Source: Vandiemenella viatica
Taxonomy: Eukaryota; Arthropoda; Insecta; Orthoptera; Morabidae
NCBI GenBank assembly: GCA_031002005.1
Contig: JARYHS010008074.1
Coordinates: 346,170,932 to 346,234,931, forward strand
Direction: 5' to 3'
Length of the DNA stretch: 64,000 bases
Shown: positions 20,570 through 32,035 of the stretch, piece after piece
How positions within the stretch are numbered: the stretch's first letter is position 1
How the letters are laid out: the number at the start of each line of letters is the position of its first letter
Notes under the pieces: model-generated
Seen by the model: the letters and a program-made list of their open reading frames with translations, nothing else
The model's database searches: none
Told to the model about the DNA's origin: nothing
Program-made: the position numbers and the translations under genes

Positions 20570-21642
20570 TTTTCAGAAATGGTTGACTTAGGTCTAAGTA
20601 ATAACTCTGAAAGGAGCTCAACCGAGGACGAATGGAATGCATTAAAGACTGAAATAATGAAAGCTGGTAAAGAAACATTAGGCTTTAGGGAATAAGCTGC
20701 CCGAAAACCTTGGATCACAGAAGAAATTTTGGAACTGATGGATCAGAGGAGAAAGTACAAAAATGCTCAGGATGAAGCAGGAAGAGAGCAATACAGGCAA
20801 TTTAGAAATCAAATAAATAGGAAATGCAAAAAAGCAAAAGAGAAATGGCTACAAGAAACGTGTGAAGAAGTACAAAAGGAAATTGTCATAGGTAAAGTAA
20901 ATGTTGCATATAGAAAGATCAAACAGAATTTTGGAAAAATGAAGAAAAGAGGTGTGCATATTAAAGCTGCCGATGGGAAACCTCTTTTAAGCTCAGACAA
21001 TAGAACTAACCGATGGAAGGAATACATTGAGAAACTGTATGATGGGGACGATTTGAACAATAACGTAATGGAAAAGGGAGGCGATGTCAACATTGATGAC
21101 TTAGGAGATCCTGTTTTGAGGACAGAATTTAATAGAGCTCTGAATGACTTGAAAGCAAACAAGGCAGCTGGAATTGATGAGATCCCTGCAGAAGTTCTTA
21201 AATCCCTAGGAGAAGAAGGAATCGAAAGATTATTCAAGCTGATATCAAAAAGTTATGAAACAGGAGAAATTCCAACTGATTTTAATAAAAATATCATCTT
21301 CACACTTCCGAAGAAACTACAAGCCAACAAATGTGAGAATTAACGCACCATTAGTCTAACATCACATGCTTCAAAATTACTGACCAGAATAATATACAGA
21401 AGAATGGAAAGGATAGTAGAAGACATAGTAGGTGAAGATCAGTTTGGGTTTAGGAAAAATCGCTGTACAAGGGAAGCAATTCTGGCTTTAAGATTAATAC
21501 TTGAAGGGCGGATCAAGAATAACAAAGATGCTTTTATGGCATTTGTTGATTTAAAAAAAGCTTTTGATAATGTTATGTGGGACGAGATGTTCAAAATTTT
21601 AAAGAAGTCAGGTCTAAAGTATCGAGATAGAAGAATACTCTA
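20570..21642 (+). pseudogene. RTE copy A reverse transcriptase, 5' part
   Basis: After a shift-prone linker (20570-20728) come PWITEEILELMDQRRKYKNA and the NRTNRWKEYIEKLYDGDD segment. Reverse-transcriptase blocks KAAGIDEIPAEVLKSLGEEG, EIPTDFNKNIIFTLPKK, RTISLTSHASKLLTRII, EDQFGFRKNRCTREAI and AFVDLKKAFDNVMWDEM follow. A frame change occurs at about 21340. The coding sequence is cut at 21642 by the Helitron and resumes at 25934. Confidence 0.88.
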
Positions 21643-23943
21643 TCTATATATCTATAAATGAGAAAACGAGAAAGTTCGGATGTGTGTTTGGATGTACGTC
21701 TGGAACCTATAACGCCATAATAACTCAACATATTTAAATGAAATTTGGTGAAGTCAGTTAATTGCGTGCGAAGTGACATAGGATAAATTTTATCCCGCAA
21801 AAACAATAGTTCTTTTAGAAATTGCCATTAATATCAATTCGCAAACAACAAAGAGTTTCCTACTTCGTAGACAGCCGTGCAACGTTTACTCTTTGCTATT
21901 TACATAAATCGCAACCACTGCTTTTCAGAAATAAAAGTGAAAACTTTCTTACATATGCAAGTTTGTGTTTAGTTTAAAAGCCATAAAACCGATGCACTTG
22001 ACAAACAATAGTTTGGAAGCAGGAATTATAAATATGTACTTAACCTTAAATTAAAAAAGGTAGGCACTGTTGTTAAGTTCGTAAAGAGATTTTTTCATTT
22101 ACGTACATAAAATAGTATGACATCTCAAATATTACACCATAATTTCGATTGTAATATACTAAATGTGAAAAATCAGAGCTTGGAAAAAAACAACGTAAAA
22201 TGCTATGATTATACCAGCACGAAAGTCGATTTACTAAAAGTGCAAAATGCCGGTGCTCGAAATGTCGTATTTATAAAAATGTTACGGATTCCATTCTATC
22301 TCAGTTTAATTTATTTCCTGTGTGTCTTCTTTTTTTCCACTATACATTCCCTGTAATATTACAAATTATTAACTAACCATTTTTTGTTCAAAACTTTTGT
22401 ATAAATCAGTACAAATAGTAGACTATGATTTAGGAAACAGTGCTTTTTACTTACTGTTCAATTTCTACAAATATCTAATAAATCCGGTTCAAGTTTACAC
22501 GACGATGCTAACTTAGGATAAAATAATTGTTTCAACGCGCGTGTGGTTGAGGTTTTGAATTTTTAGCACCAATATTAGTGGAGATTGTGGTTACATTGAT
22601 ATTCAGCCTGGACCATAATGAAAACTGAATCTTTTTGTCACAGCCAATGGCATGAGAAATTTAGTTATCAGTCATTTAAGCAAATATCATAAGCACTATG
22701 TCACGTTGTGACGTTATGTATCGCCACGTAAACTACTCCAGTAAATCCTTCACTTTAAACGAATGTATTCAATGGCCTAACGTAGAAACTTAATGTTTCA
22801 TGAAGCAATATTGCAAGTCGTTTACAACGTGATACACCTCATTTACACGGAGCTTATGAAAGCCGCTTATTTATTACTAATAATAACTAAATGACTTCTG
22901 CCTTATACTGTAACAAAAACATTCTGGTCCAGGAAGCATTTCAACCTAACCACTATCTCTGCTAATATTGCCGCTACAAAATCAAACGTTATGAACACAC
23001 CACAACATATTAAATGCATTGGAACTGGATTTTGAATAGTAACAGAATTTTCTATATCAAGATTCCTAATTAGTGTAGCATAAATTACTATCACAATTAA
23101 TTTCATTATACGCCTTACGAGCAGTAATAGTCACTTTATCGCGATGTAAGGTTGACCAGCAATATTAACAAAAATTGTCTTAGAGTTGTAGAGAATTATG
23201 AACTTTCCGTTGTACACTGTAATTTACAAGCATTTTAGTATAAATTTTTTAATTACGTAACTGCAATAATGAATGTAGTTTCATATGTATTTAGTATTTA
23301 TTTTCCTGCGATCTGAAATAATAATTCACGTTACTAATGTATTAATGCGCGAGTGATAGAAGCTTTGATTTTCTAGCGGTATTATTAGCGGAGTTTTTGT
23401 TGAAATGCAGCCTGGACCAAAATGAGAACTGAAACATTATTAATAGTTTAAGCTTCTTTCAGGAGCACCATTTTAGTGACATCATGTATCGCTTTATAAT
23501 GATATTGTATCAAAAGATATATAATAAGCTTGGATGATTTAGCAGAACACACGGCATTGCTCGAAGAAAATTTTTGAAATTTATAAATGTTTCATTCAGG
23601 TAGTGGAGAGTTAACAAGCAGAGTGGTGATTTGCCGGTAGACATTCAATTCTGTTTGCAGATTCAGAAACCTATTATGAATAAAGAATCTATTACTACTT
23701 TCAAATTGTAATTTATATTTCAGAGAAGAATTAATGGCGCAAATCAAAATATACATTTTTAGTTTCGCAATTTTTTAACGAGATCAACGTCCTTGGGCCA
23801 CTTAGGTATTTATTTGCTCTTTGAATGTTAGTAAATTTTTTGGATGTTTAGTCACTTCCATCATATTTTGACGTTTTGAGTTTCCATTAATTAAAACTAT
23901 ATTAATTTTTATTCGCAAGTCTTGAAATTAGTAATTTTAAGAG

Positions 23944-24127
23944 ATGCCGGGTAAACGAAATTCAAATCTTTCAATGAAATGTAAGAAAACTATGGCTGTG
24001 AAAAAAGCCAAAACCTCTAGCAGAGCTGCACAGGATTGAGCACTTAGCACGTATTGTGGCTTCTGGAGATGCTGAATTGCCGGAGCAGTCACAAGTTGGG
24101 CGACAACACCAAAATGAACACTTGGTG
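23944..24127 (+). pseudogene. Helitron Rep/helicase N-terminal remnant
   Basis: The frame begins at ATGCCGGGTAAACG: a basic start (PGKRNSNLSMKCKKTMAVKK) then, after a one-base shift, AELHRIEHLARIVASGDAEL. Basic, Arg/Ala/Glu-rich starts of this kind open many animal Helitron proteins. The frame is lost at 24128 where a CR1 fragment is inserted. Identification is by position and style only; no catalytic motif is present. Confidence 0.5.
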
Positions 24128-24350
24128 TCTACATCTACATATATACTCTGCAATTCACAAAATTGTGGGTGGCAGAGGGTGCTCAGCACCAAAGCTAATC
24201 TCTTTGCTGTGCATTCCAATCCCTAATGGTACGAGGGAAAAAAGAATTCATAGAAGAATCAGTCCGGCACCTTATTTCTATAATTTTCTCTCTCCTGTCA
24301 TTCCAACTCAAATAGGTTGGTGGAAGAAGTATTTCACTACACTCAAAAGT
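24128..24350 (-). mobile_element. CR1 3' fragment, copy C
   Basis: On the minus strand it reads from the PPTYLGRND-like codons (CCAACCTATTTGAGTTGG) through the TYMYSFF region to the 3' end TTGCAGAGTATATATGTAGA. It separates the Helitron N-terminal remnant from the helicase remnant, so it arrived after the Helitron lineage had its coding genes, or was carried by this copy. Confidence 0.82.
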
Positions 24351-24479
24351 GAAAGTGGAAGATCACACCGGGAAAATCGCGAACTCGGTGCTAAGAGCAA
24401 GTGGATTGGCAATCGATCTCAAAAGCTTCTGAAACACCGAAGCAAACAAAAAGACGGCAATAACAATGCGCCACATATT

Positions 24480-25197
24480 TGGCATTGCAACGAGTTGCTG
24501 AAACACCTGAACAAACGCGAGCTCATTTCGAATGTTTTCCTGAGCATTCAACTAAATATTATCAATGACGAAAACTGGTTAAGTGAGAGGACAATACTTG
24601 CCACGAAAAATGATTCTGGAGCAAAATATATATATATATATATTAGAGGAAATAGTCGGGGAAGTGACAACACACTCTTCCATCGATACAGTAATGTTAA
24701 CTGATGATGCTGCTACCTACCCCGTCGAGTTTTCAAATTCCTTCGAGTTATCTGGGCTATCGTCCCATAAACTCGAGCTTAAGGTTGGCACTCGAGTTCT
24801 CCTGATGCGTAATCTCGACCTCCCCCCTTTCCCTTCAAGGTATTGCAATGGCACCAGATTACACATCACAGAACTAGGAAGAAACATTGTGAAGGCGACA
24901 ATTCTTACCGGTGCATCTAAAGGGGAAGCCGTTATAATTCCGCGTATCCCAATTATTCCCAGTAATATTCCCTTTGAATTTAAAACATTACAGTTCCCAT
25001 TAAAAATTTCATTTTCAATGACAATTAATAAATCGCAAGGTCAAACGTTGAAATTGGTGGGAATACACTTGGATACTCACTGCTTTTCCTTTGGTCAACT
25101 ATATGTTGCCTGCTCGCGGGTATCGAGTGCAAAAAATTTACATGTTTTTTCAGAAAATAACAAGTCCTACAATATATATACCGATGTATTAAACTGA
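24480..25197 (+). pseudogene. Helitron Pif1-type helicase, C-terminal part
   Basis: SNVFLSIQLNIINDENWLSE and RTILATKND at about 24520-24610 precede a gap/TA-repeat frame change. Then follow SIDTVMLTDDAATYPVEFSN, GLSSHKLELKVGTRVLLMRN, NGTRLHITELG and, at the end, MTINKSQGQTLKLVGIHLD and FSFGQLYVACSRVSSAKNLH. The last two are helicase motifs V and VI of the Pif1/RecD group that Helitrons use to unwind donor DNA. The upstream ATPase motifs (Walker A and B) are missing, so the remaining protein cannot be active. The stop TGA is at 25195-25197. Confidence 0.88.
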
Positions 25198-25380
25198 AAA
25201 TACTACTAACATACATAATATTTTTATTGTTTTAAAAGTTCGATGAAGTTGTTTGGAACAAATACATCCTTTTTATTTTATTGCAGTATTTATTACTACT
25301 ATCACCAATAAAAATAGCTCTAAAATTAATTGTATGGTCGTATTGACCTGGTGGCAAGGCTTCATTACGTCTACGCAATC
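25126..25380 (+). repeat. 255-bp tandem duplication, unit 1
   Basis: Starts AGTGCAAAAAATTTACATG in the last helicase codons and ends CTACGCAATC. By eye it is identical to the next 255 bases. Confidence 0.93.
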
Positions 25381-25635
25381 AGTGCAAAAAATTTACATGT
25401 TTTTTCAGAAAATAACAAGTCCTACAATATATATACCGATGTATTAAACTGAAAATACTACTAACATACATAATATTTTTATTGTTTTAAAAGTTCGATG
25501 AAGTTGTTTGGAACAAATACATCCTTTTTATTTTATTGCAGTATTTATTACTACTATCACCAATAAAAATAGCTCTAAAATTAATTGTATGGTCGTATTG
25601 ACCTGGTGGCAAGGCTTCATTACGTCTACGCAATC
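25381..25635 (+). repeat. 255-bp tandem duplication, unit 2
   Basis: Exact second copy of 25126-25380. It repeats the codons for the helicase C-terminus downstream of the real stop, followed by the Helitron's unique 3' region. Confidence 0.93.
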
Positions 25636-25906
25636 AGCCCCTTTCGTAGCCGCTTAACCTAACGCAGTATTCCTACTGGGCATAGAGGACCTACAGTTCA
25701 ATGTGGAATCAGAACCACGTGAGCATTCTGGCGCACTTCACATCACACAACAACCTGTGCCAGAGGTGAAGGTCGAGCTAAGGACCTATGAAAATCCTCT
25801 GCGAGACTGGGATTCAAGCTGGGGACTTTTCCATGTCCAGTTTGATGCCCTAACCACTGAGCGACCAGACCTCTCAACGAAACCTTATATTACAACACTC
25901 TTCCAC

Positions 25907-25933
25907 GCGGACGAAGTCGCAGGTAACTGCTAG
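25907..25933 (+). other. Helitron 3' terminal hairpin and CTAG end
   Basis: GCGGACGAAGTCGC can pair as a short stem (GCG-AC with GTCGC, one bulged G) and is followed by AGGTAACTGCTAG and the target T. In Helitrons this structure marks the end for strand termination. Confidence 0.85.
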
Positions 25934-26866
25934 TAAACTATATAAGAATCAAGTGGCTGTAATAAAAGTAGAGAATCATGAGAGACAAGCAGCAGTTAAA
26001 AAGGGCGTGAGACAAGGTTGTAGGCTATCCCCGCTTGTATGTAGAGGAAGCAATAAAGAAAGTAAAAAAAAAAAAAAAAAAAATTTCCATGTGGCATAAG
26101 TGTTCAGGGAGAAAAAATTAGTATACTACAATTTGCTGATGACATTGTCTTGTTAGCAGAAAGGGCTGAGGACATTGAGAAATTACTGAATGGCATGAAC
26201 AAATTACTGAAGGAAGATTTTGGACTGAATATAAATCAAAGCAAGACTAAAGTGATGAAATGTAGCAGAAATGATACAAATACTAGTAGATTAAATATAA
26301 AAGTAGGATCTGATGCAATAGGAGAAGTAAGTGAATTCTGTTACTGAGGAAGCAAAATTAGAACGGATGGCCGAAGCAAGAATGATGTTAAAAGCAGAAT
26401 AGCACCAACAAAAAGAGCCTTCATGAAAAAGAGAAATCTTTTAGTTTGAAATATTGATCTAGGAATCAGAAAAAACTTTTTGAAACTCAATGTGTGGAGC
26501 ATAGCTCTTTACGGTAGCGAAACATGGACTTTAGGAATACTGGAAAGAAGGAAAATTGAAGCATTTGAAACGTGGTGTTACAGAAGAATGCTGAAAATTA
26601 AGTCGACAGACAAAGTAAGAAATGAATGAGTTTTGGAAATGATGGGCGAGGAAAGAAGTTTTTGGAAGAAGCTTACAGAAAGAAGAGACAGGCTGGTAGA
26701 TCATATTTTGAGACATGCTGGATTAGTCAAACAGTCGAAGGTAAGAACTGTAGAGGAAGACAGAGATTAGAATATATGATGCAGATAATTGAGGACGTGG
26801 GTTGTAGGGGATATGTAGAGATGAAGAGGTTAGCACAAGATAGGAAGGGATGGAGGATTGCATGAA
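25934..26866 (+). pseudogene. RTE copy A reverse transcriptase, 3' part
   Basis: Resumes with YKNQVAVIKVEN, then KKGVRQGCRLSPL (with a frame change at a poly-A run, about 26071) and the catalytic block LQFADDIVLLAE at about 26130. The palm-thumb part DFGLNINQSKTKVMK is followed by the C-terminal region with SLYGSETWT, AFETWCYRRMLKI and the terminal RDRKGWR segment. Several stops (about 26345 and 26450, for example) break it. Together with 20570-21642 it forms one ancestral reverse transcriptase that copied the element's RNA at the nicked target. Confidence 0.88.
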
Positions 26867-26895
26867 ACCAGTCAAAGACTGATGACAGCAAAAAA

Positions 26896-27559
26896 CAGGA
26901 ATTTGCTTCACAGAGGAAATAATTTAAAGCCTTTAGCATTAAAACTAAATTGTACGGTCATAAACTTGATATTAAAAGACATTTAAAGTCAAAATCAGAC
27001 TGATATTGTGTGAGGATGTAAAAGTTGAAATCTTAAAATTAGAGCATTTGGACAATGTCACTAACATTTTCACAGGTAGTTAAGCTAGAAACAATAATTT
27101 TTAAGTAGTATTTGTATGGTCGGAAAAATTTTATTTGAGAAGATAAACAAATTTGAAGGTTAACTTGCCATGTACTTATAAGTAAATTAAAGATTACAGC
27201 CAAATAAAGATTGCTACAATACTGAGGCATATTTAAAATTAAAGAGAAAATTAAAACGAATCTCGTGATATAAGTACTTTCAAGAGGAACTAAATATTTC
27301 CAGAGATGATGTTTACTGCATTTATTCTTGGGTTTAAATTCCTTATTTTTTAATTTAATTTAATGTATTTATTTATTTATTTATTTTTGCTTACTTGGGT
27401 TTATATTGTTGAGATTTTACTAAAAGGTGAGAAAAAAATTTTGCTCCAAAATTTATTTCTACGACTCCAAAAATGCTATATGGCTGAAATTTTGAGGCAT
27501 TCTAGTTTGAACCTTCTGCCTTTGTGGTGGGAAGTTGCAAGGTCCCCTGCCAGGCAGTA
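26896..27559. other. No gene recognised
   Basis: AT-rich sequence with a short (ATTT)n stretch at about 27364-27386. Nothing else seen. Confidence 0.5.
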
Positions 27560-28565
27560 GCACAGTAGACATTGTTGAAGATGGTGGCTGTTAGAGATGC
27601 ATATTGCAAGCAGGGTGCTGTGATCGAGTTTCTCATTGTCAAGGGAGAAAGTGTCGGGAAAATTCATCAGCGGTTGTGTAATGTGCACAGAACTGTCAAT
27701 GTGTGACTGATGGTCACAACTAGTAAAGTCTGCAGGTTCACAGTCCAATTTCGCTGACTTGCCATGATGCTGTCATCCCACCACAGAAGTGACTGTAAAC
27801 ACCTTTAGTGCAGTGCATTGTGGCGCAGTGTGGTGACGAACTGATTCGGCACAATCAATGCATTACTATTTGACAGTTGATTGAAAAATGCCCATCTATG
27901 TAGGTAGTGTATATCATATATGCCACAAACTGGGATACTCCAAGGTGTGTGCATAATGGTTACCAAAAAAGCTCACGTTTGACCAAAAAGATGCAAGGTA
28001 ATAGCATTTCATCTAAACTGTTGCAACACTACTAATGTGAGGGGGATGTCTTCTTATCCTGTGTCGTCACCACCAATGAAACTGGGTTAATCAATTCGAG
28101 CCCGAACTGAAGTGACAGTCAGTGGAATGGCACCATAACCAGTCGCCACGAAAGCAAAAGGTCAAATCAGTTCCGTCAGCAGGAAAGATCATGATCATTG
28201 GGATATATCAGGTGTCATGTTGTTGGATGTGATGGATCAAAGATCCACCATTAACTCAGACACCAGACCTCACATAAGTATGCAAAGTAGTGAACCAATT
28301 GCAAAACTCTGCTTCTCTGTCTAGCTGCATACACCCTATTGCTCTGACTTGGTACGCTCCTTGGAAAATGCTCTCTGTGGAATACATTCTCAATCTCAGG
28401 ATGATGTTCTTTGTGCCATGAAGAAGTGGTTTAGTAACCAGAAACTGGCATGGTACTGACAAGGAGTTTACACACTCTTCCAGAAAACTGGTGTAAAATC
28501 CAAGGAATGGACGACTTCTTTGAAAAATAGTCAGTATAACTGAACAACATAGGAATGCGCTCCCC
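27560..28565 (+). pseudogene. mariner transposase relic 1
   Basis: An opening methionine at about 27580 gives VRDAYCKQGAVIEFLIVKGE and SVGKIHQRLCNV, the N-terminal HTH of mariner-type transposases. The middle part is heavily mutated. Near 28255-28500 PHISMQSSEPIAKLCFSV, HTPYCSDL (degraded HPPYSPDL catalytic block), ENALCGI, DDVLCAMKKWFSNQKLAWY and TGVKSKEW follow in the right order. Many stops and indels make it long dead. Clear terminal repeats were not found, so the element's ends are unknown. Confidence 0.75.
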
Positions 28566-29537
28566 GAGTTGCAAAGTTGAAAATTTCAGTGCAATACATT
28601 TTGAATGCCCTTAGTATATTATTTTGCAATGCACGGGTGTTGGCTCCAAGTGACTATCCCACTCTCCCTGTCCTCTGTTGGAATTTACACACATCACATT
28701 CCTGATTAACGGTCTTTCTGTGAGACAGTCTCCTATAACACCCATCCTCCATAATGTTATCCTGTTGAAAAAGGGCGATGACCCAAAAATTACTGTCCCA
28801 ATTTATAATTCTACTTCTTCCAAAGATATAGCAGTTCTTAGATACATACATCTGATTCACTCAATAGTCCATACAACACAGCAAGTCCACAACTCAGTGA
28901 AACTTATAAATTCAATTAAGTGTCCAAAATCTTCACAAAATATTATTGCAAACCTTATATATATTCCAGAAATTCACCTCTATATTTTAAAGACGCTTTC
29001 ACTCAATTTCAACACATTTTAATTTAATTTTGCCCTAATCCGTGAACCAAACTTGTGTCAATCTGCTCCAACAATATCCTCTCACAAATTAAACTTGATC
29101 AAAATGGAGAGTTTAGAAAGACTACGCTGGCTTTCTGTGCCACCATTCTGAAAGCATAGTGTTTCCCTAAAACCAAGTTCAACAAAAATACTTCTCTAAT
29201 CTTTTATCCAACACTTATTTATTGAATAATTTATACTTTACTCTTTCATGTGAGACAATATTATTTGGAATACCCGATCACTGTATTTTTTCTCCAATTT
29301 GCGTTCTGCGCTTATTTCACAAATATTCCTCCACTCTTTGAAACTGATACAACTCCTTAATACGTTGCTTTTAGAGCTGCCATTTAATATTTTTATGCAA
29401 TATTTTATAAAATTACCAGTATCCCTAAAACTATCAGGAATCACCCCCAAATATCTCAAAAGATTTTAAGTATGCTAATTCTTTACTATTCTCTTTTTCA
29501 CAAATATGAGTGTATTTTCACAAATAACTGTCTCATC
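28566..29537. other. No gene recognised
   Basis: AT-rich. A 114-codon frame at 28678-29022 and an antisense 73-codon frame at 29238-29459 show no domain I recognise. They may be eroded transposon pieces. Confidence 0.4.
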
Positions 29538-30165
29538 ACATGGTGGATGAAGTATTTCATCACACTCACAAGTTAAGTGTGATGTTCACATATTTGCCAC
29601 AAACGAAACCTATGTCTGCCATACAATCTACGTATCAGTTCTGTAACACTTTCATAAGGGTTGTGTCAAGCGGTGAAAAATTGAGTGCCTGTTCTCTGTA
29701 CTGTCAATCAATCTTTTATGATACGGATCTCAAAGGACACAACAGTTCAAATGTGGATGCCCAAGATTTTTGTATACTATCACTTTTGTATGTGTGTTAC
29801 AATTCTTCAAAATTAGATCTATGAATTGCAGTCTAAAAATGGTTCTACATCAAAGTTACATGCAGGATTCATTTAATGTTGCCTTTTACTGTTATGCTCA
29901 GATACTGACATCAAACCTGTCAGTAACTGAAGAACTGTTTACATTGTACTCCTGAACAAATGGATATTTTTGTTATATATGCATATTATCTTACACTTTT
30001 TGCAGTTAAGTGTAAGTTGCTATTGATCACATCATGTTGAAATAACATTAAAATTGCATTGAATTTTTGAGCAATTCCTTACTTTCATATAGATGGTTTG
30101 ATCATTTGCAAACAGTTTCAAATTGTCTGAAATTGTCTCTGAGATGTTTATAAAAAATAGTGTCC

Positions 30166-30380
30166 CTAGTTTACTTCTTTGAGGAACATCTTGGTTAGTA
30201 GAGGCTTCTCTATCAATAATGGCATATTGCGACTAACCAGTAAGAAAATTACTATCCATTCACAAAACTGTTCCAATATACCATATGCTTGCATCTTGAA
30301 TAAAGATGTCAAAAGCTTTCTGAAAATTGGAAAAAAAAATACATCAACTCCTGATTCTGTATTGCAAAAATAGCGCAAAC
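30166..30380 (-). pseudogene. CR1 copy E reverse-transcriptase piece
   Basis: The minus strand gives FRKLLTSLFKMQAYGILEQF and CEWIVIFLLVSRNMPLLIEK, matching the FQKAFDSVPHNRLLAKIRAY and CEWIRDFLTGRSQYVVVD segment of copy A with many changes. The mariner insertion begins just upstream, at 30381. Confidence 0.75.
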
Positions 30381-30382
30381 TA

Positions 30383-31696
30383 CGAGGGCCGTTCAGAAAG
30401 TAACCTCTGATCGGTCACAGTGCGGGTGGTGGGGGTTATCGCGACGCCATCTGTGCATTCACGCACTCAGCAGGTCAGTCGGCATCAAGCCGTGGTCGAG
30501 TGAATGTCGTACCTGCGCTAGTTTAGTTTTTGTGGCAGTTTGAAATGTGTGCTGCAATAGAAAACCCCGCCAAATGTGAAGTGCGTGCTGTCATAAGGTT
30601 TTTTACAGCCAAAGGATATTCTGCAGCAGCTATTCATCGTGAGCTTTGTGCCGTTATGAGTTATGAGTGAAGGAATTGTCCGTGAATGGGTACGTTTATT
30701 TAAAAGTGGACGAGAAAACGTTCATGATGAAGAGAGGAGTGGTAGACCATCATTGGTGACTGACGAACTCGTTCAGACAGTTGATGCAAACGTTCGTAAA
30801 AATCGACGTTTCACAATGTCGGAGTTGTCTACTGTTTTTCCGCAGATTTCTAAGACTCTCTTGTACGAGATAGTGACAGCAAGATTGGGTTACCGTAAGT
30901 TCTGTGCACGATGGGTGCCCAAAATTCTTACCGACCACCACAAAACTCAAAGAATGGCCTCTGCATTAGACTTTCTGTCACGTTATGAGGACGAAGGAGA
31001 ACCATTGTTAAACAGAATCGTGACCGGTGACGAAACCTGGATTAAGTACGTGAACCCTGAGACAAAAGAACAATCAAAGATGTGGGCACATTCAAATTCG
31101 CCTACCAAACCAAGAAAAGCCTTGCAAGATTTTTCTTCCAGAAAACTGATGGCAACGGTGTTTTGGGATGCCAAAGGGGTGTTGTTGGTTGAATTCATGG
31201 AACGTGGGATGACCATTAATCAAGACGTGTACTGTGAAACTCTAAAAAACTTACGACGGGCTATACAGAACAAACGCCGTGGTATGCTGACTTCCGGTAT
31301 CGTTTTTTTGCACGATAACGCCCGTCCTCACTCTGCTCGCAGAACAACGGCCCTTCTTGAGTCCTTCAAGTGGGACATTATCAACCATCCACCTTACAGC
31401 CCAGATCTGGCGCCAAGCGATTATCACCTCTTCATGCATATGAAGAAATGGCTCGGGTCCCAGCGGTTTGATGATGAAGAAGAGCTCAAAGATGCGGTCA
31501 CAGGCTGGCTCCAGGCACAAGCGGGTAGATTTTTATGCAGAAGGAATTTCAAAGCTTGTGAAGAGATATGATAAGTGCTTAAATCGCTATGGAGACTATG
31601 TAGAAAAATAGTGCAAAGATGTATATATTAAAATATTTTTTTTTAACTTGGTGTACTTTTTAAATCAACCGGAAGTTACTTTCTGAACGGCCCTCG
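30383..31696 (+). mobile_element. mariner transposon, near full length
   Basis: Perfect terminal inverted repeats of at least 22 bp (CGAGGGCCGTTCAGAAAGTA and two more bases) at 30383 and 31696, flanked by TA at 30381-30382 and 31697-31698. 1314 bp is the usual size. One transposase gene, broken twice by small indels. It lies in the reverse transcriptase of CR1 copy E and is the best-preserved DNA transposon in the window. Confidence 0.97.
30545..31611 (+). pseudogene. mariner transposase (DD34D), two frameshifts
   Basis: ATG at 30545 gives the N-terminal HTH (KCEVRAVIRFFTAKGYSAAA, IHRELCAV). A small deletion near 30655 shifts the frame into a 302-codon stretch that begins MSEGIVREW. The catalytic Asp residues lie in VTGDETW, FLHDNARPHS and LAPSDYHLF, with 34 residues between the second and third, the classic mariner D,34,D. 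WVPKILT and HPPYSPDLAPSDYHLF are family signatures. A second shift near 31530 is followed in the right frame by FYAEGISKLVKRYDKCLN and NRYGDYVEK, ending at the TAG at 31609-31611. It acts in the nucleus by cut-and-paste at TA sites. Confidence 0.95.
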
Positions 31697-32035
31697 TATA
31701 TTTCACATGTGCCTTTCTGAAATCCATATTGCCTTGGTGTAAGCAATTTGTTTTCATTTAGAAACTTCATAATGTTCGATCATATAACATGTTCCAGAAT
31801 TCTACTGCAAACAGATATTGGAGATACGGATCAGTAGTTCCGAGGAACTCTCCCTTTCAACCATGCATTTCACCCACTTTAGGAGTTCTAATTGCTTCAA
31901 AATATCTTCATTACCTATTTGCAATGAATCCATCTCTAATTCCACATGTTTAAATTTGGTGTTGGGTACATTAGCCTTATTGGTAACCTCACATACATCA
32001 TGTCTTAAGTGCTTTTCTCCAACCAGTGGCTTCTT

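Larger units (their letters stand above)
21643..25933 (+). mobile_element. Helitron, defective, nested in RTE copy A
   Basis: Starts TCTATATATCTATAAATGAG after A and ends GTAACTGCTAG before T: 5' TC, 3' CTAG and insertion between A and T are all Helitron rules. A hairpin (GCGGACGAAGTCGC, 25907-25920) sits about 10 bp before the 3' end, as expected. The 5' 2.3 kb is non-coding and holds three copies of the GCCTGGACC motif. A Rep/helicase N-terminus remnant is at 23944-24127, the helicase C-terminus at 24480-25197, a CR1 fragment at 24128-24350 and a 255-bp tandem duplication at 25126-25635. The Rep HUH nuclease itself is not found, so it cannot move by itself. Confidence 0.92.
19330..26895 (+). 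mobile_element. RTE-clade LINE copy A, interrupted by a Helitron
   Basis: A leader (about 19330-19656), an endonuclease frame, a reverse transcriptase and a 3' end GACTGATGACAGCAAAAAAC. The Helitron at 21643-25933 splits the reverse transcriptase; joining 21642 to 25934 gives an uninterrupted I-L-Y-K-L-Y-K reading. The endonuclease matches the RTE proteins often mislabelled craniofacial development protein 2. The 5' limit is approximate and no target duplication was found. Older relatives lie at 38607-40550 and, from another RTE family, 35370-36995. Confidence 0.85.
29538..32035 (-). mobile_element. CR1-type LINE fragment, copy E, interrupted by a mariner
   Basis: Aligned to copy B on the same strand: the GGTGGA..AAGTATTTC block (29538), TCTGTACT..TCAATCAATC (about 29695), the GCAGTTA.GTGTAAG..GC block (about 30004), then CATCAACTCCTGATTCTG (about 30343). 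After the mariner come GAAACTTCATAATGTTCGAT (about 31762) and GCATTTCACCCACTTTAGGAG (about 31864). It covers the reverse transcriptase only; 5' and 3' ends are lost. Divergence is high. Confidence 0.78.

Noticed and set aside
22575..22620. 2A-like ribosome-skipping peptide in the repeated motif
   Set aside because: The V-E-M-x-P-G-P reading lacks the invariant Asn before Pro, and stop codons follow or precede it in several copies.
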